Below are positions 16,381 to 26,082 of a stretch of 64,000 nucleotides of DNA, piece by piece. A program made the translations under genes and the position numbers. Source of the stretch: Octadecabacter arcticus 238 (lineage in GTDB: Bacteria; Pseudomonadota; Alphaproteobacteria; Rhodobacterales; Rhodobacteraceae). The DNA lies in contig NC_020908.1 in NCBI RefSeq assembly GCF_000155735.2, positions 3,663,001 to 3,727,000 on the forward strand. Reading direction: 5' to 3'. How positions within the stretch are numbered: the first letter of the stretch is position 1; each line of letters begins with the position of its first letter. Under the pieces are notes generated by a model, which did not search any database, had not been told where the DNA came from, and saw nothing but the letters and a program-made list of their open reading frames with translations.

Positions 16381-17503
16381 AGGTTCAGGTGTTTTGAGAC
16401 TCACACGACTTTGGCCTGAGTGATTCGAATTTACTCCATTGGTGTCTTGCCTTTCAAGGCATGATGAGGCCTGAATGTGTTGTATTTATCGACGGCTTTT
16501 CGAAGTTCAAACCGCATCGCTCCTATGCTGTCGGCAATGAGATCACGACATGCATAGAACTCTTCGCGGAAGGTGCGGTTACCGCGCTCGACACCACCGT
16601 TGTATTTTGGCCTTGCTGGCGGCAGCACAATGAGCGGGATCTCCATCTGTTCGCACGCTGTCTCAAAATCGGCCATAAACTCAGACCCGCCATCGACTTG
16701 AATTGAGATGATCTTATAGGGAGCTATTTCCACGAGTTCTTGCAAAAACCGTTTGGCAGAGCGTGCCGTGGCATTCGAATAAACTTGCGCGTGGATATGC
16801 TTGCTACACCTCTCCCAGGCTTGAAAGTGTTTGCACGTGACGCCGTTCTTCGTGGCAGTCATATGATCGATCTGCACACGCTCGCCAACCACAATATCTT
16901 TGTAATCCCTATATTTCCATCCCTTGGCATGCCCCTTGGAAAAATTACGCTTGCGCTTTTGGGGCGCAGATCTTGATCGTGTGATCAGGCCTTTTTTCCT
17001 TAGAAAGCTCAAAATGCGCCCCACGGTGCTATCGCTCATGGTTTGCTTTTTGTCGCGACGCAAGATGGCCCCTATTTTCTCCTTACCGTAGGTTTCATTG
17101 TCGCGGCGGGCCTCAAGCACCAATTGCTTTTCTGCCTCGCCCCACTGTGACTTGTTGCAGCGTTTGGGAGCCTTTGAAGGCGGTATGATTGCCTGCGCCA
17201 AATCCTTCAAAATACGCTTGTGACGGTAATATGTCGCGCGCGAGATGCCGACGAATTCAGCGCACTTTGATAGAGAAACGCCCTCTGTACGTAAGTCGTC
17301 CCATTGCCGAACCTGACCTTCGTATTTGATACGGTACACGTCCAAACATTCTTGTGTCCGCGCCCAAGCATAAAGTTTATAAACGTTCTTGTGCAGTCCG
17401 ATGATTTGCATATTGGCCTCGTGAGCTGGTTTCTTTCAATTCTCAGTCTCCGAGGTCGCCTAAATCTTGGCAACAAAATTTTGTCTCACATCTATCTGAA
17501 CTT
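16381..17503 (-). mobile_element. IS481-like insertion element
   Basis: About 1.1 kb bounded by imperfect inverted repeats (left GGTTCAGGTGTTTTGAGAC, right on the opposite strand AGTTCAGATAGATGTGAGAC). It sits between IS630 copy 2 and the cytosine deaminase gene. Family naming is by its integrase text only. Confidence 0.65.
16431..17411 (-). CDS. Integrase-core (DDE) transposase, IS481-like
   Basis: 326 residues. The N-terminal part carries a helix-turn-helix (SLSKCAEFVGISRATYYRHK, near residues 45-65). The rve core has VQIDHMTATKNG (first Asp near 182), SIQVDGGSEF (second Asp near 240) and PKYNGGVERGNRTF (Glu near 276). No interruption is visible. It could also be assigned to an unclassified IS3/IS481-related group. 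Confidence 0.8.
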   Translation of the reverse strand: MQIIGLHKNVYKLYAWARTQECLDVYRIKYEGQVRQWDDLRTEGVSLSKCAEFVGISRATYYRHKRILKDLAQAIIPPSKAPKRCNKSQWGEAEKQLVLEARRDNETYGKEKIGAILRRDKKQTMSDSTVGRILSFLRKKGLITRSRSAPQKRKRNFSKGHAKGWKYRDYKDIVVGERVQIDHMTATKNGVTCKHFQAWERCSKHIHAQVYSNATARSAKRFLQELVEIAPYKIISIQVDGGSEFMADFETACEQMEIPLIVLPPARPKYNGGVERGNRTFREEFYACRDLIADSIGAMRFELRKAVDKYNTFRPHHALKGKTPME

Positions 17504-17520
17504 ATTCATAGCATAACGCT

Positions 17521-18804
17521 TTAGCCTTTGTCGAATGTGTGTCGCCTACGCGATGTTTGAGGCCGGCCCGGTAGGCTAAGCGCAGCGTTCGCACGCGGGG
17601 TTTGGCTTATGACGCGGCCATTCGCAATGACGCATAGTCGGGTTGCGCGCAGGCGCAGGGCCTCAATTGGGTCGCCTGCGTCTAGTATGACCAACGACGC
17701 CTTTGAACCGACATGCAGCCCATAATCGGTTAGCCCCATTGTTGTGGCGTTGTTCACGGTGACCATATCAAAACAAGTTCGCATATCTTTAGGGCTGGTC
17801 ATCTGTGCCACATGCAGCCCCATAAAGGCCACATCAAGCATATCGGCGGTGCCGAGTGAGTACCATGGGTCAAGAACACAATCCTGCCCCCAACCGACGT
17901 TAATGCCCATAGCCAGCATTTCCTTTACACGCGTCAGCCCACGTCGTTTGGGGTAAGTGTCATGACGTCCTTGAAGGACGATATTGATCAGCGGGTTTGG
18001 GATGACGTTGATGTCTGCCTCAGCGATAAGTGGCAGCAGTTTGGACACGTAGTAATTGTCCATCGAATGCATCGAAGTCAAATGTGACCCTGCTACACGG
18101 CCCTGCAAACCAAGGCGCTGTGTTTCATACGCAAGGGTTTCGATGTGGCGTGAATGGGGGTCGTCGCTTTCGTCGCAATGCATATCGACCGACAATCCAC
18201 GCGCGGCGGCAATTTCGCAAAGCTCGCGCACTGAGGCCGCACCATCCGCCATTGTGCGCTCGAAGTGGGGGATGCCGCCCACAACATCAACGCCCATATC
18301 CAGAGCCCGGATCGTATTTTCACGTGCTGTCGGGTCACGATAGAATCCGTCTTGCGGGAACGCTACGAGCTGTAAATCAATGTAGTCTTTGACGCGATCA
18401 CGGACCTCGATCAGCGCCTCGACACCCAACAATCGATCGTCACATGTGTCGACATGGCTGCGGATCGCCAACACTCCCATACTTGCTGCCCAATCGCAGT
18501 ATTTCAGCGCGCGGTTAACAACCTCGTCCTGTGTCATGATTTGTTTGAGCTCACCCCAAAGCCCGATCCCCTCAAGCAGCGTACCAGACGTGTTGATGCG
18601 CGGCAGACCGTAGGACAAAGTTGCATCCATATGGAAATGGGGGTCCACAAAAGGCGGGCTGACCAGATCGCCAGTCGCGTCTATGATCTGTCCTGCCTGC
18701 GCATCGCTCAGATCGGCTAAGGCGGCTATTTTTGAACCTTTTATGCCAATGTCCACAACCTGCCCATCCGGCAGCGTTCCGCCTTTGACGATCAAATCAA
18801 ACAT
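17521..18804 (-). CDS. Cytosine deaminase / amidohydrolase family protein
   Basis: 427-residue metal-dependent amidohydrolase. Metal-binding text: DPHFHMD (near residue 57), SVDMHCDES (near 208), GSHLTSMHS (near 240) and GQDCVLDPW with the catalytic Asp near 316, the pattern of CodA-type cytosine deaminases. The C-terminus has the usual beta-sandwich segment (GSKASLVILDAGDPIEALR). It overlaps the upstream permease stop by one base and is the last gene of a - strand operon for a BMP-type importer, so imported cytosine or a related nucleobase is the likely substrate. Isocytosine- or triazine-type amidohydrolases are alternatives. Confidence 0.85.
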   Translation of the reverse strand: MFDLIVKGGTLPDGQVVDIGIKGSKIAALADLSDAQAGQIIDATGDLVSPPFVDPHFHMDATLSYGLPRINTSGTLLEGIGLWGELKQIMTQDEVVNRALKYCDWAASMGVLAIRSHVDTCDDRLLGVEALIEVRDRVKDYIDLQLVAFPQDGFYRDPTARENTIRALDMGVDVVGGIPHFERTMADGAASVRELCEIAAARGLSVDMHCDESDDPHSRHIETLAYETQRLGLQGRVAGSHLTSMHSMDNYYVSKLLPLIAEADINVIPNPLINIVLQGRHDTYPKRRGLTRVKEMLAMGINVGWGQDCVLDPWYSLGTADMLDVAFMGLHVAQMTSPKDMRTCFDMVTVNNATTMGLTDYGLHVGSKASLVILDAGDPIEALRLRATRLCVIANGRVISQTPRANAALSLPGRPQTSRRRHTFDKG

Positions 18805-19748
18805 CAGCGTTCTCCTTTGTTGAATGGCACCATCAGGGCGGCGGGCACTTCGGCGCGGCGTGACATCAAAACAAGGGCCACGATGGATAGTATATAGGGC
18901 ATCATTAGGAAAATCTGGTATGGTACCAGTGAGCCCAAGCTCGTTTGTTGCACTCGGATTTGAAGTGCATCAAATGCTGCAAACAGTATTGCGCCCAAGA
19001 GGGCCTTTCCCGGCCTCCACGACCCGAACACGACAAGTGCAATGCAGATCCAGCCGCGACCGTTGACCATTTCGAAAAAGAAGCTGTCAAATGCGGACAT
19101 TGTCAAAAATGCGCCGCCCATCGCCATGAACCCGCTGCCGACAACGACAGCCCCCATGCGGATTGCATTGACCGACAGGCCCTGTGCCGCAACCGCTGCG
19201 GGGTTTTCGCCCGCGGCACGCACTGCAAGCCCGAGCGGCGTGCGGTACAGAATAACCGCCACAACCGCAACCAATACAAAGGCCAGATACGTAAACGGCG
19301 TTTGCGAAAACAGCGCGGGCCCAATCAATGGAATGTCCGACAGGATCGGGATTTCGAACGGTTGGAAGGCTTCGATCTTTGGCGGGCTCGTGACCTCCGG
19401 CAAAGCGAGGCGGTAGGCATAATATGTCGATGACGTCGCCAACAGCGTCACGCCTAGGCCGACTACGTGCTGGGACAGCCCAAACGGTACCGTCAGGATG
19501 CTGTGAAGCAACCCGAACAGCATGCCCACAAGCATAGCAACACCTACCCCAACCCATAGCCCCGTGCCGGAATAAACCGCCATCCAGCCCGCAAATGCTC
19601 CCGCAACCATGATCCCTTCGATCCCCAGATTCAGGACGCCCGCACGTTCGCAGATCAATTCCCCCAATGTCGCAAAGATCAACGGGCTAGCGATGCGGAT
19701 CGCGGCCGCCCAAAAGCTGGCGGTGAACAGGATATCGATGATTTCCAT
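18804..19748 (-). CDS. ABC transporter permease, nucleoside/nucleobase (BMP) type
   Basis: 314-residue membrane protein with about eight to nine hydrophobic segments and text typical of BPD_transp_2 permeases: LGELICERAGVLNLGIEGIM near residues 27-46 and AAGENPAAVAAQGL near 175-190. It pairs with the permease upstream (19753-20802), 4 nt away. The last codon overlaps the start of the deaminase gene. Confidence 0.9.
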   Translation of the reverse strand: MEIIDILFTASFWAAAIRIASPLIFATLGELICERAGVLNLGIEGIMVAGAFAGWMAVYSGTGLWVGVGVAMLVGMLFGLLHSILTVPFGLSQHVVGLGVTLLATSSTYYAYRLALPEVTSPPKIEAFQPFEIPILSDIPLIGPALFSQTPFTYLAFVLVAVVAVILYRTPLGLAVRAAGENPAAVAAQGLSVNAIRMGAVVVGSGFMAMGGAFLTMSAFDSFFFEMVNGRGWICIALVVFGSWRPGKALLGAILFAAFDALQIRVQQTSLGSLVPYQIFLMMPYILSIVALVLMSRRAEVPAALMVPFNKGER

Positions 19749-19752
19749 AGCG

Positions 19753-20802
19753 TTAATCCCTCACCACACGAAACCGCGTCAGCATGATGGCGAGAACCAT
19801 CAACAACAGCGCGGTCGCAAGCATGATGTCGGCCAGATAGGTTGGTACACCAGCGGCGCGGCTCATGCTATCAGCGCCCACAAATATTCCCGCGACAAAC
19901 AAGGCCGCGACAATCACACCAAGCGGATGCAGCAAGGCCAGCATTGCGACAATGATGCCTGTGTAGCCAAAGCCGGGGGACAGATCGAGGGTCAGGCTGG
20001 CCTTTACTCCCGCCACCTCCGAAAATCCGGCAAGCGCTGCCAGACCTCCAGACAAAAGCGCGGTCTTAACTAAGACGAGGTTCACTGGAATACCTGCAAA
20101 CGCGGCGGCCTGTTTGTTCAAACCGACGGCGCGCATTTCATACCCCAGCGTGCTTCGGGTCTGGATGATCCAGATGACAAAGGCTGATAGAATTGCGAGC
20201 CCAAAACCCCAATGTAAACGCAGGCCGTCGACCAGCCGTGGCAATCGCGCCTCGTCGATCAAACGCGCCGATTTGGGCCAGCCCATGCCCATTGGGTCTT
20301 TCAATGGCCCCTCAAGAAGCATCGAGATAAACAGCAGGAATATGAAGTTGAACAGCAAAGTCGTCACAACCTCGTCTACGCCGAATCGAGTTTTGAGCAG
20401 CGCAGGTATTAACAAGACGAACGCACCCGCTAAGATTGAAAACACAACGAGTGTTGGCAGAAGCGCGAAGCTGGGCCAAGGCAAAACGCCGGTGCCAAGC
20501 ATGACCGTCAGTAACGCACCTGCGTAAAGCTGCGCCTCTGCGCCGATGTTCCAGAATTTGGCACGGAACGCGACTGCGGCTGCAAGGCCTGTGAAAATCA
20601 AAGGGGTGGCGCGGTTCAGCGTTTCAAGCAGCGCAAATTGTGACCCGAACGCGCCGCGCAGGATCAACCCAAAAACTGAAAACGGGTTTGCCCCCGCGGC
20701 CATTGCCAGAAGCGAGGCAATTACCACAGTCGCGCCCAGTGCAATCGTAGGCGGCAACACGCTTCGCGCCAGTGACGGGTTTTTGATAGGTTCAAGACGC
20801 AT
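19753..20802 (-). CDS. ABC transporter permease, nucleoside/nucleobase (BMP) type
   Basis: 349 residues from ATG at 20802 (MRLEPIKNPSLARS); this start overlaps the ATPase gene by 11 nt. A longer frame up to 20847 would read into the ATPase and is less likely. It is a multi-pass BPD_transp_2 permease with AAAVAFRAKFWNIGAEAQLY and the cytoplasmic loop EMRAVGLNKQAAAFAGI. It forms the channel with the next gene's product. Confidence 0.88.
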   Translation of the reverse strand: MRLEPIKNPSLARSVLPPTIALGATVVIASLLAMAAGANPFSVFGLILRGAFGSQFALLETLNRATPLIFTGLAAAVAFRAKFWNIGAEAQLYAGALLTVMLGTGVLPWPSFALLPTLVVFSILAGAFVLLIPALLKTRFGVDEVVTTLLFNFIFLLFISMLLEGPLKDPMGMGWPKSARLIDEARLPRLVDGLRLHWGFGLAILSAFVIWIIQTRSTLGYEMRAVGLNKQAAAFAGIPVNLVLVKTALLSGGLAALAGFSEVAGVKASLTLDLSPGFGYTGIIVAMLALLHPLGVIVAALFVAGIFVGADSMSRAAGVPTYLADIMLATALLLMVLAIMLTRFRVVRD

Positions 20803-22333
20803 GGGCCACCACGTCGTCAAATCCTTGACCTGCCATCCAGATTCCAAGCTGCGCTGGTGTCATTTCAGCGCGTCCAAATGCAGGCGACAAACGCCCACCC
20901 ACAATCACGTGGATAACATCTGACAGGGCCATAACCTCGTCCAGATCTTCCGAAATCAAAAGCACGGCCGCACCCCGATCGCGCGCCGCAAGCAGCTGGC
21001 CATGCACATAATTGACGGCACCAATATCAAGGCCGCGCACGGGTTGGTTGGCTAGAATGATCTGCGGGTCGGCTTCAAGTACGCGACCCAAGATCAGCTT
21101 TTGCATGTTGCCGCCTGAAAGCAGCCGGATCGGCGTATCTGTACCTGGACAACGCACATCGTATTTGTCGATAATACTTTGCGCAAATAAGCGCGATTTT
21201 CGCCAGTCGAGCCACCCACTCGTGCTAAACGCCGCAGTCTTGTAGCGTTCTAGGATAGCGTTTTCAGTGAGATCGAAATCCGCGATCGTGCCCGTTTTGT
21301 GCCGGTCTTCGGGTATCCGCGCGACCCCACTTTGAACGGCTCTCCGCGGGCTCCATTTTTGGATACGGGTGCCGTTCAGCGCAACATATCCACTGGACGG
21401 GCTGCGCAATCCACCCACAACATCCGCCATGGCCGCTTGACCGTTGCCGGACACTCCCGCAAGACCAATAATCTGACCCGCGCGCAGCGCCAGTGACACT
21501 GATTTCAGACCAGGGGCACTGGCGATATTCGGGGTGGTAACGTCCTGCAACTCAAGAAGTGGCGGACCGGGATTGGCGGGTGCAACTTGCGGCGCGGTCG
21601 CTTCTGTCCCCATCATCATTGCGGCGAGGGCGTGCTTGTCAGTATCTTGCGTCCGTGCTCCCCCGATCATCTTACCATGCCGCAGCACGACGACGCGGTC
21701 GGCAATCGCCATGACCTCGTGCAATTTGTGCGAAATAAAGATGATCGAAAGGCCGCTCTCGATAGCCAGTCTAAGTGTGGCAAACAAATCATCGGTTTCT
21801 TGTGGGGTAAGCACGGCAGTCGGTTCGTCCAAGATCAAGATACGCACGTCTCGGTATAGCGCCTTGAGGATTTCCACACGTTGTCGCTCCCCCACCGTCA
21901 AGCTGCCAACACGGGCATCGGGCGACACGACAAGGTGGAATTTCGTGGATAAATCAATGATCTTGGCACGCGCGGCGGCGCGCCCCGATCGTAGGCTGAA
22001 TAAGCTGCGCACCCCGAGGGTAATGTTCTCTTGGACGGTTAGATTGTCGGCTAACGCAAAGTGTTGATGCACCATGCCGACGCCTGCATCCAACGCCGCG
22101 CGTGAATTCCCGGGCGGCAGGGTTTTCCCGAATACCGCCACGGTCCCGCTGTCAGCCGTGTATTGGCCGAAGAGAATGTTCATGAGCGTCGTTTTGCCCG
22201 CACCGTTTTCACCCAAAAGCGCAACAACTTCGCCTTTGTCCACGGAAAAGCTGACCGCATCGTTTGCGGTCAACTCTCCAAAGCGTTTGGTTATGGCGTT
22301 CAGGCTTAGGGCCTCAACAGGGGCATCTGCCAT
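20792..22333 (-). CDS. ABC transporter ATP-binding protein, two ATPase domains (BMP-type importer)
   Basis: 513 residues with tandem ATPase domains as in sugar/nucleoside importers. The first domain has Walker A GENGAGKTT (near 39-47), signature LTVGERQRVEILKALYRD and Walker B ILILDEPTAVL. The second has a degenerate Walker A (GVSGNGQA), signature LSGGNMQKLIL and ILANQPVRGLDIGA, where the usual Walker B Glu is replaced as is common in this class. Located between the binding-protein and permease genes. Confidence 0.92.
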   Translation of the reverse strand: MADAPVEALSLNAITKRFGELTANDAVSFSVDKGEVVALLGENGAGKTTLMNILFGQYTADSGTVAVFGKTLPPGNSRAALDAGVGMVHQHFALADNLTVQENITLGVRSLFSLRSGRAAARAKIIDLSTKFHLVVSPDARVGSLTVGERQRVEILKALYRDVRILILDEPTAVLTPQETDDLFATLRLAIESGLSIIFISHKLHEVMAIADRVVVLRHGKMIGGARTQDTDKHALAAMMMGTEATAPQVAPANPGPPLLELQDVTTPNIASAPGLKSVSLALRAGQIIGLAGVSGNGQAAMADVVGGLRSPSSGYVALNGTRIQKWSPRRAVQSGVARIPEDRHKTGTIADFDLTENAILERYKTAAFSTSGWLDWRKSRLFAQSIIDKYDVRCPGTDTPIRLLSGGNMQKLILGRVLEADPQIILANQPVRGLDIGAVNYVHGQLLAARDRGAAVLLISEDLDEVMALSDVIHVIVGGRLSPAFGRAEMTPAQLGIWMAGQGFDDVVAHAS

Positions 22334-22339
22334 AATCGG

Positions 22340-23347
22340 TTAGGAAGACGTCGGTTCGTCGTCGTTGACCGTTACCGTAAATGCTCCTGACATGATTTCA
22401 GCCTGACGGGTCGCGACCAATTCCATGGCATTGGCAGGAACCTTACCTTCAAAAGTACCCAGCGGCGCCAATTCGTTCCCACCTTGGTTCATGAAGGAAT
22501 AGACTCCGTAATCCGCTGCCGTAAAGTCGCCTGCCTGCACAGAGGCGATCGCCATATCCAGAGTTGGTTCAAAATTCCAGATTGCAGACGCAACAACCGT
22601 TTCGGGATAATCGGATTGCGTGTCGATCACATTACCAATGGCCAGAACGCCCTTTTCTTGCGCGGCATCAGAAACGCCAAAGCGTTCTGCATAAAGGACA
22701 TCAGCACCATTTTCGATCATCGCAAACGCAGTCTCTTTGGCCTTGGGCGGATCAAACCAGCTGCCGATAAAGCTGACTTGGAACTCAATGTCAGGGTTCA
22801 TTTCAAGTGCGCCTGCCATGAACGCATTCATCAGACGATTGACTTCGGGGATTGGAAAGCCGCCAACCATACCGATATTATTCGTTGCGGTCATGGATCC
22901 TGCTATGATGCCGGACAGGTATGCCGCATCTTGGATATAGTTGTCGAACACTGAAAAGTTCGGCAGCCCGGCATCTTCTTTGAAACTGGAGCCCATCAAA
23001 AATGCGACGTTGGGGTAATCAGCTGCGACCTCGCGCGCCTCTTGTTCGGCGCCAAAGACTTCGCCGATTATCAATGTGTTACCAGCCTCGGCGTATTCAC
23101 GCATCACGCGGGCGTAGTCTGTATTGCTGACATTCTCGGAGAACGAATATTCGATTTCACCACGTTCTTGTGCCGTCATTGCGGCTTTATGAATCCGGCT
23201 GACCCACTGCTGTTCGACAGGCACCGTATAGATGCCCGCCGTTTTTATAGGCTCCGCCGCTGCGGCGCGGCCAGCTCCTAGCATCAGCGATGTTGCTGCC
23301 GTAGACGCCATAAAGTGGCGGCGATTGAAAATTACTCTGTCAAACAT
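22340..23347 (-). CDS. BMP family substrate-binding protein
   Basis: 335 residues from ATG at 23347, preceded by AAGGGGATTCACA as ribosome-binding site. The longer frame to 23401 lacks such a site. A twin-arginine-like leader (FNRRHFMASTAATSLM, cleavage after GRAAAA) indicates export to the periplasm. The body resembles Med/BMP nucleoside receptors (NVSNTDYARVMREYAEAGNT, IGMVGGFPIPEVNRLMNAF, DVLYAERFG). It is the first gene of the - strand operon ending in cytosine deaminase. Confidence 0.9.
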   Translation of the reverse strand: MFDRVIFNRRHFMASTAATSLMLGAGRAAAAEPIKTAGIYTVPVEQQWVSRIHKAAMTAQERGEIEYSFSENVSNTDYARVMREYAEAGNTLIIGEVFGAEQEAREVAADYPNVAFLMGSSFKEDAGLPNFSVFDNYIQDAAYLSGIIAGSMTATNNIGMVGGFPIPEVNRLMNAFMAGALEMNPDIEFQVSFIGSWFDPPKAKETAFAMIENGADVLYAERFGVSDAAQEKGVLAIGNVIDTQSDYPETVVASAIWNFEPTLDMAIASVQAGDFTAADYGVYSFMNQGGNELAPLGTFEGKVPANAMELVATRQAEIMSGAFTVTVNDDEPTSS

Positions 23348-23760
23348 TGTGAATCCCCTTGGTTGCGAGCCAATTAACGCCATTTTCGACCAAATGATCA
23401 AGAAATGAATTTCAGCTCACTGCTTCAACGTTCGCTTGCTCAAAGAATCCGATACAAAACAATGCAGCGCACATATTTTGATCGTTAAGCAAATCAATCA
23501 AGCGATCAATCACATCCGCGAAGACAACCCTGTCCGAGAGATCACCAGCACATTCGTCCACGTTGAGGTCGTTTTCGCAGAGATGGGCTGACCTGCTCCC
23601 CGAGGCTCCCTCATTCATAACGAGAGTTTGCGGGTTTGGATTTCATATTCTTCGTCGTCAGTTTGAGCAAGCGCGTCATGCGCGGAGCCCTCAAATTGCT
23701 CAAGCGCTCGGCTGGTCTTGCCCCGTTTAAGTTCCGGTCTCTTTCGAGAAATGTTTGCTA
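23348..23760. other. Non-coding spacer and IS3 leader remnant
   Basis: About 410 nt without a convincing gene; the promoter of the BMP operon should lie within roughly the first 80 nt. From about 23700 the sequence (CCGGTCTCTTTCGAGAAATG) matches the leader of the IS3 copy at 11668-11700, so the left part of a second IS3 element begins here and is cut by IS630 copy 3. Confidence 0.6.
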
Positions 23761-24953
23761 TACTCCCGCGCCTGGATTGACCTGAGGTTTTCCCCTCAAA
23801 TCACTTTGTATTCCTTGAGCGATATGACGCGGAAGTTGTCGGTGACGGTGTCGCGGAACTCTGGCCGTTTTTCTGGCAGGGTCTTGCGGAAGAAGTCGAA
23901 AATGGCCTCTGTGAATTGGTTGAACGTTGCATAGTGCCGATTGTGGGTGACCCATTTGTGCATAACACCCCAAAGACGCTCGATCGGGTTGAGGTGCGGG
24001 GCATATGCTGGCAAGAAATGCAACTTCACCCGACGTTCTGGGCTGTCCAGCCATGGCTGTAGTATCTTGGCATGATGATAGCGGGCATTGTCGACAAAGA
24101 CGTGGATGGCCGTCTTGGTTTGGTTGTTGCGTTCCAACTTTTCCAGCATCTGTCGGGTTGTCTGGGCATTGATCTTCTCGCCTTCCACAAAGGTGAACTG
24201 GAAAGTCTCAAGGTCAAGCGCGCCCTGAATGTTGAGCCGCTTGCGCCCTGATGTCGCCTTCAGGGCCGTCTTTTGTCCCTTGGGGAACCAACCATGGGCG
24301 GGGCGGCTCTGGTGTTCGGGGTGGACAGCGTCCGAAAAGACAACCATCTCATCTGCGGCCAACCCGTTCATCAGGGCCTCATATTTGGCAATAAACGCAG
24401 CCTGCTTGGCTTCATCGGCCTGTGCAGGCAGCAATTGTGGTTTCTTATACGCGAACCCCAGGCGGCGCATCAGCTTGGCGGCTCCCGACGTGCTGTAGTT
24501 TTGGTCGCACTCGGCTAGAACATAGGCACAGACCTCATCGGCATTGCGGGCAGGCTGCGCGGTGAAATGGGCTCTCACCGCCTGCTCTTGCACGACGGAC
24601 AAATGACCCTGACGCTGGCTGTAGTCCTTCAGACCGAAAAACGATAGTCCCGCACCGGCAAAGGCTAATCGCCACTCCGTCAAAACTGTCGGGCCAATAT
24701 CCAAAATCCGGCAAACCGTTCCGGCGTCTTCTCCTGCGTCCAAAAGAAGAAACGCGCGCGCCCGTTTCCAAACAAGGGCGTCAACTTTGCGGCGGCGGCA
24801 AAGCGCTTCAAGTGCTATGCGCTGCTCGTCGGATAAGGAGACTGTTTTGTATTGCTTGCTCATAAACTCAAAATACAGACTGAACCGCCTTTGGCCATGC
24901 GACGAAGTGAATCGCAGGCCCAAAATCGTCAGGTCAATTCAGGCGCAGGAGTA
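23761..24953 (-). mobile_element. IS630 family element, copy 3
   Basis: 1193 bp flanked by TA at 23759-23760 and 24954-24955. It is inserted in an IS3 leader: the intact leader at 11690 reads TTTGCTATGAAGGAGA across the insertion point. Confidence 0.93.
23796..24863 (-). CDS. IS630 transposase, copy 3
   Basis: 355 residues from MSKQYKTVSLSDEQR, full length. It differs from copies 2 and 5 by TEWRLAF in place of TEWRFAF, a change shared with copy 4, and by Arg in place of Trp after KTLPEK. DDE motifs are intact. Confidence 0.92.
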   Translation of the reverse strand: MSKQYKTVSLSDEQRIALEALCRRRKVDALVWKRARAFLLLDAGEDAGTVCRILDIGPTVLTEWRLAFAGAGLSFFGLKDYSQRQGHLSVVQEQAVRAHFTAQPARNADEVCAYVLAECDQNYSTSGAAKLMRRLGFAYKKPQLLPAQADEAKQAAFIAKYEALMNGLAADEMVVFSDAVHPEHQSRPAHGWFPKGQKTALKATSGRKRLNIQGALDLETFQFTFVEGEKINAQTTRQMLEKLERNNQTKTAIHVFVDNARYHHAKILQPWLDSPERRVKLHFLPAYAPHLNPIERLWGVMHKWVTHNRHYATFNQFTEAIFDFFRKTLPEKRPEFRDTVTDNFRVISLKEYKVI

Positions 24954-25105
24954 TATGAAGGAGAAAGGCTTATCCCTTTTAGTCCGGTTGCCCCACATGT
25001 TGACGCGGCGCAGAATCTTGCCCTTGTGGCTTTAGAGGCGGATCGGATCAGTTTGTAACGTCTGGTGGGTTTATAGGGCGTGGCTTTTGCCGTGAACGAG
25101 GCCCT

Positions 25106-26082
25106 TCAGGCGCGCTGTTCAACAAAATCACGATATGTCGCTGGCCCGAGACCAACACCGATCCCCAGCAGCGTGTCGAAGGCGCTTCGCATGTGTCGCC
25201 GTCGGTTCCAGCGGAACACGAATTCGTCGAGATAGCGTTGTAGATGGCACTTTCTGAGGCCGTGGAAGACGCCTTTTGCCCACGTTTTTAGGTTGGAGAA
25301 CACGCGGTGGACCCAGTGGAGTATGTCGTGTGCCTTCTTGCCGCTGACGACCTTTGCCTCATGCGTGTTTGCAGGAGGATTTTCGTAACCGAGCCAGCCA
25401 TCCGTGATGATGTGAGCGCCAGGCTCTACAGCCTGACCAATGAACCCGTGCAGCGTCTTTGACGCGCCGTCGGGAATGTGTTTCATCCTGATACGGCGCG
25501 GATGTCCGTCACTTGATAACTCGACGGCACAGACGACAAACATCTTTCCAACCGGGCTGCGCCCACCCTTTGGCCGGTCCTCGGGATCATGCCGGGACCG
25601 GAACGGCATCTCTGTTTCATCGATTTCGACAAGGTCTTTCAGGGGGTTGCGGTCAGGGTTGACCATCGACCGCCGCAGCTTTTGCAAGAGGAGGTCGCCG
25701 AGAAGCGCCATCGGTCCGAGCGACGATGGCGACCCGTCTTGTAGCTGCCAAGGCCAAGTTGCGCCTGAAGTTGCAGCGCTGACATGCCGTTGGAATGGCT
25801 GGTGATGATGTGCGCGGCAAGAAACCAAATTCGCAACGGCAAATGGCTGCTGTGCATTACCGTGCCAGCCGTCACGGATGTCTGCCGTGCGCAACCGGCA
25901 CATTCCCAAGTCGCGCGATTTCGCTTTAACGGCCAGCCCTTGCAGGTGCCACAGGAAGGACAGACGAAGCCCTCAGGCCAACGATGTTCCACCAGATAAT
26001 GCGAACACGCTTCCTCATCAGAAAACCTGGCGTCGAACGCGGGGCGGGACATGGGTTTGTCGTTTTTCCATCTGGCTGGCAT
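25106..26082 (-). pseudogene. IS1595 (ISXO2-like) transposase, broken by a hairpin insertion
   Basis: The N-terminus has the zinc-ribbon typical of the family (CPSCGTCKGWPLKR and WECAGCARQTSVTAGTVMH), continuing to MSALQLQAQLGLGSYKT. A third-type hairpin (25693-25735) then shifts the frame. The rest reads LLLQKLRRSMV, VEIDETEMPFRSR (first Asp), IITDGWLGYENP (second Asp), HWVHRVFSNLKTWAKGV and the C-terminal DEFVFRWNRR. Removing the insertion would restore a protein of about 320 residues. Confidence 0.85.
25693..25735. repeat. Third-type hairpin insertion, copy 2 (GGTCCGAGCGAC loop)
   Basis: 43 nt with outer arms GGTCGCC / GGCGACC and inner stem CGCCATCG / CGATGGCG around a loop TCCGAGCGA-like segment shared with 11013-11060. 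It replaces about 8 nt between the codons for GSYKT and LLLQKLRR. Confidence 0.65.

Noticed and set aside
23412..23618. 68-residue frame between the BMP operon and the IS3 remnant
   Set aside because: No recognisable family, no convincing ribosome-binding site, and it lies in a promoter/IS spacer.
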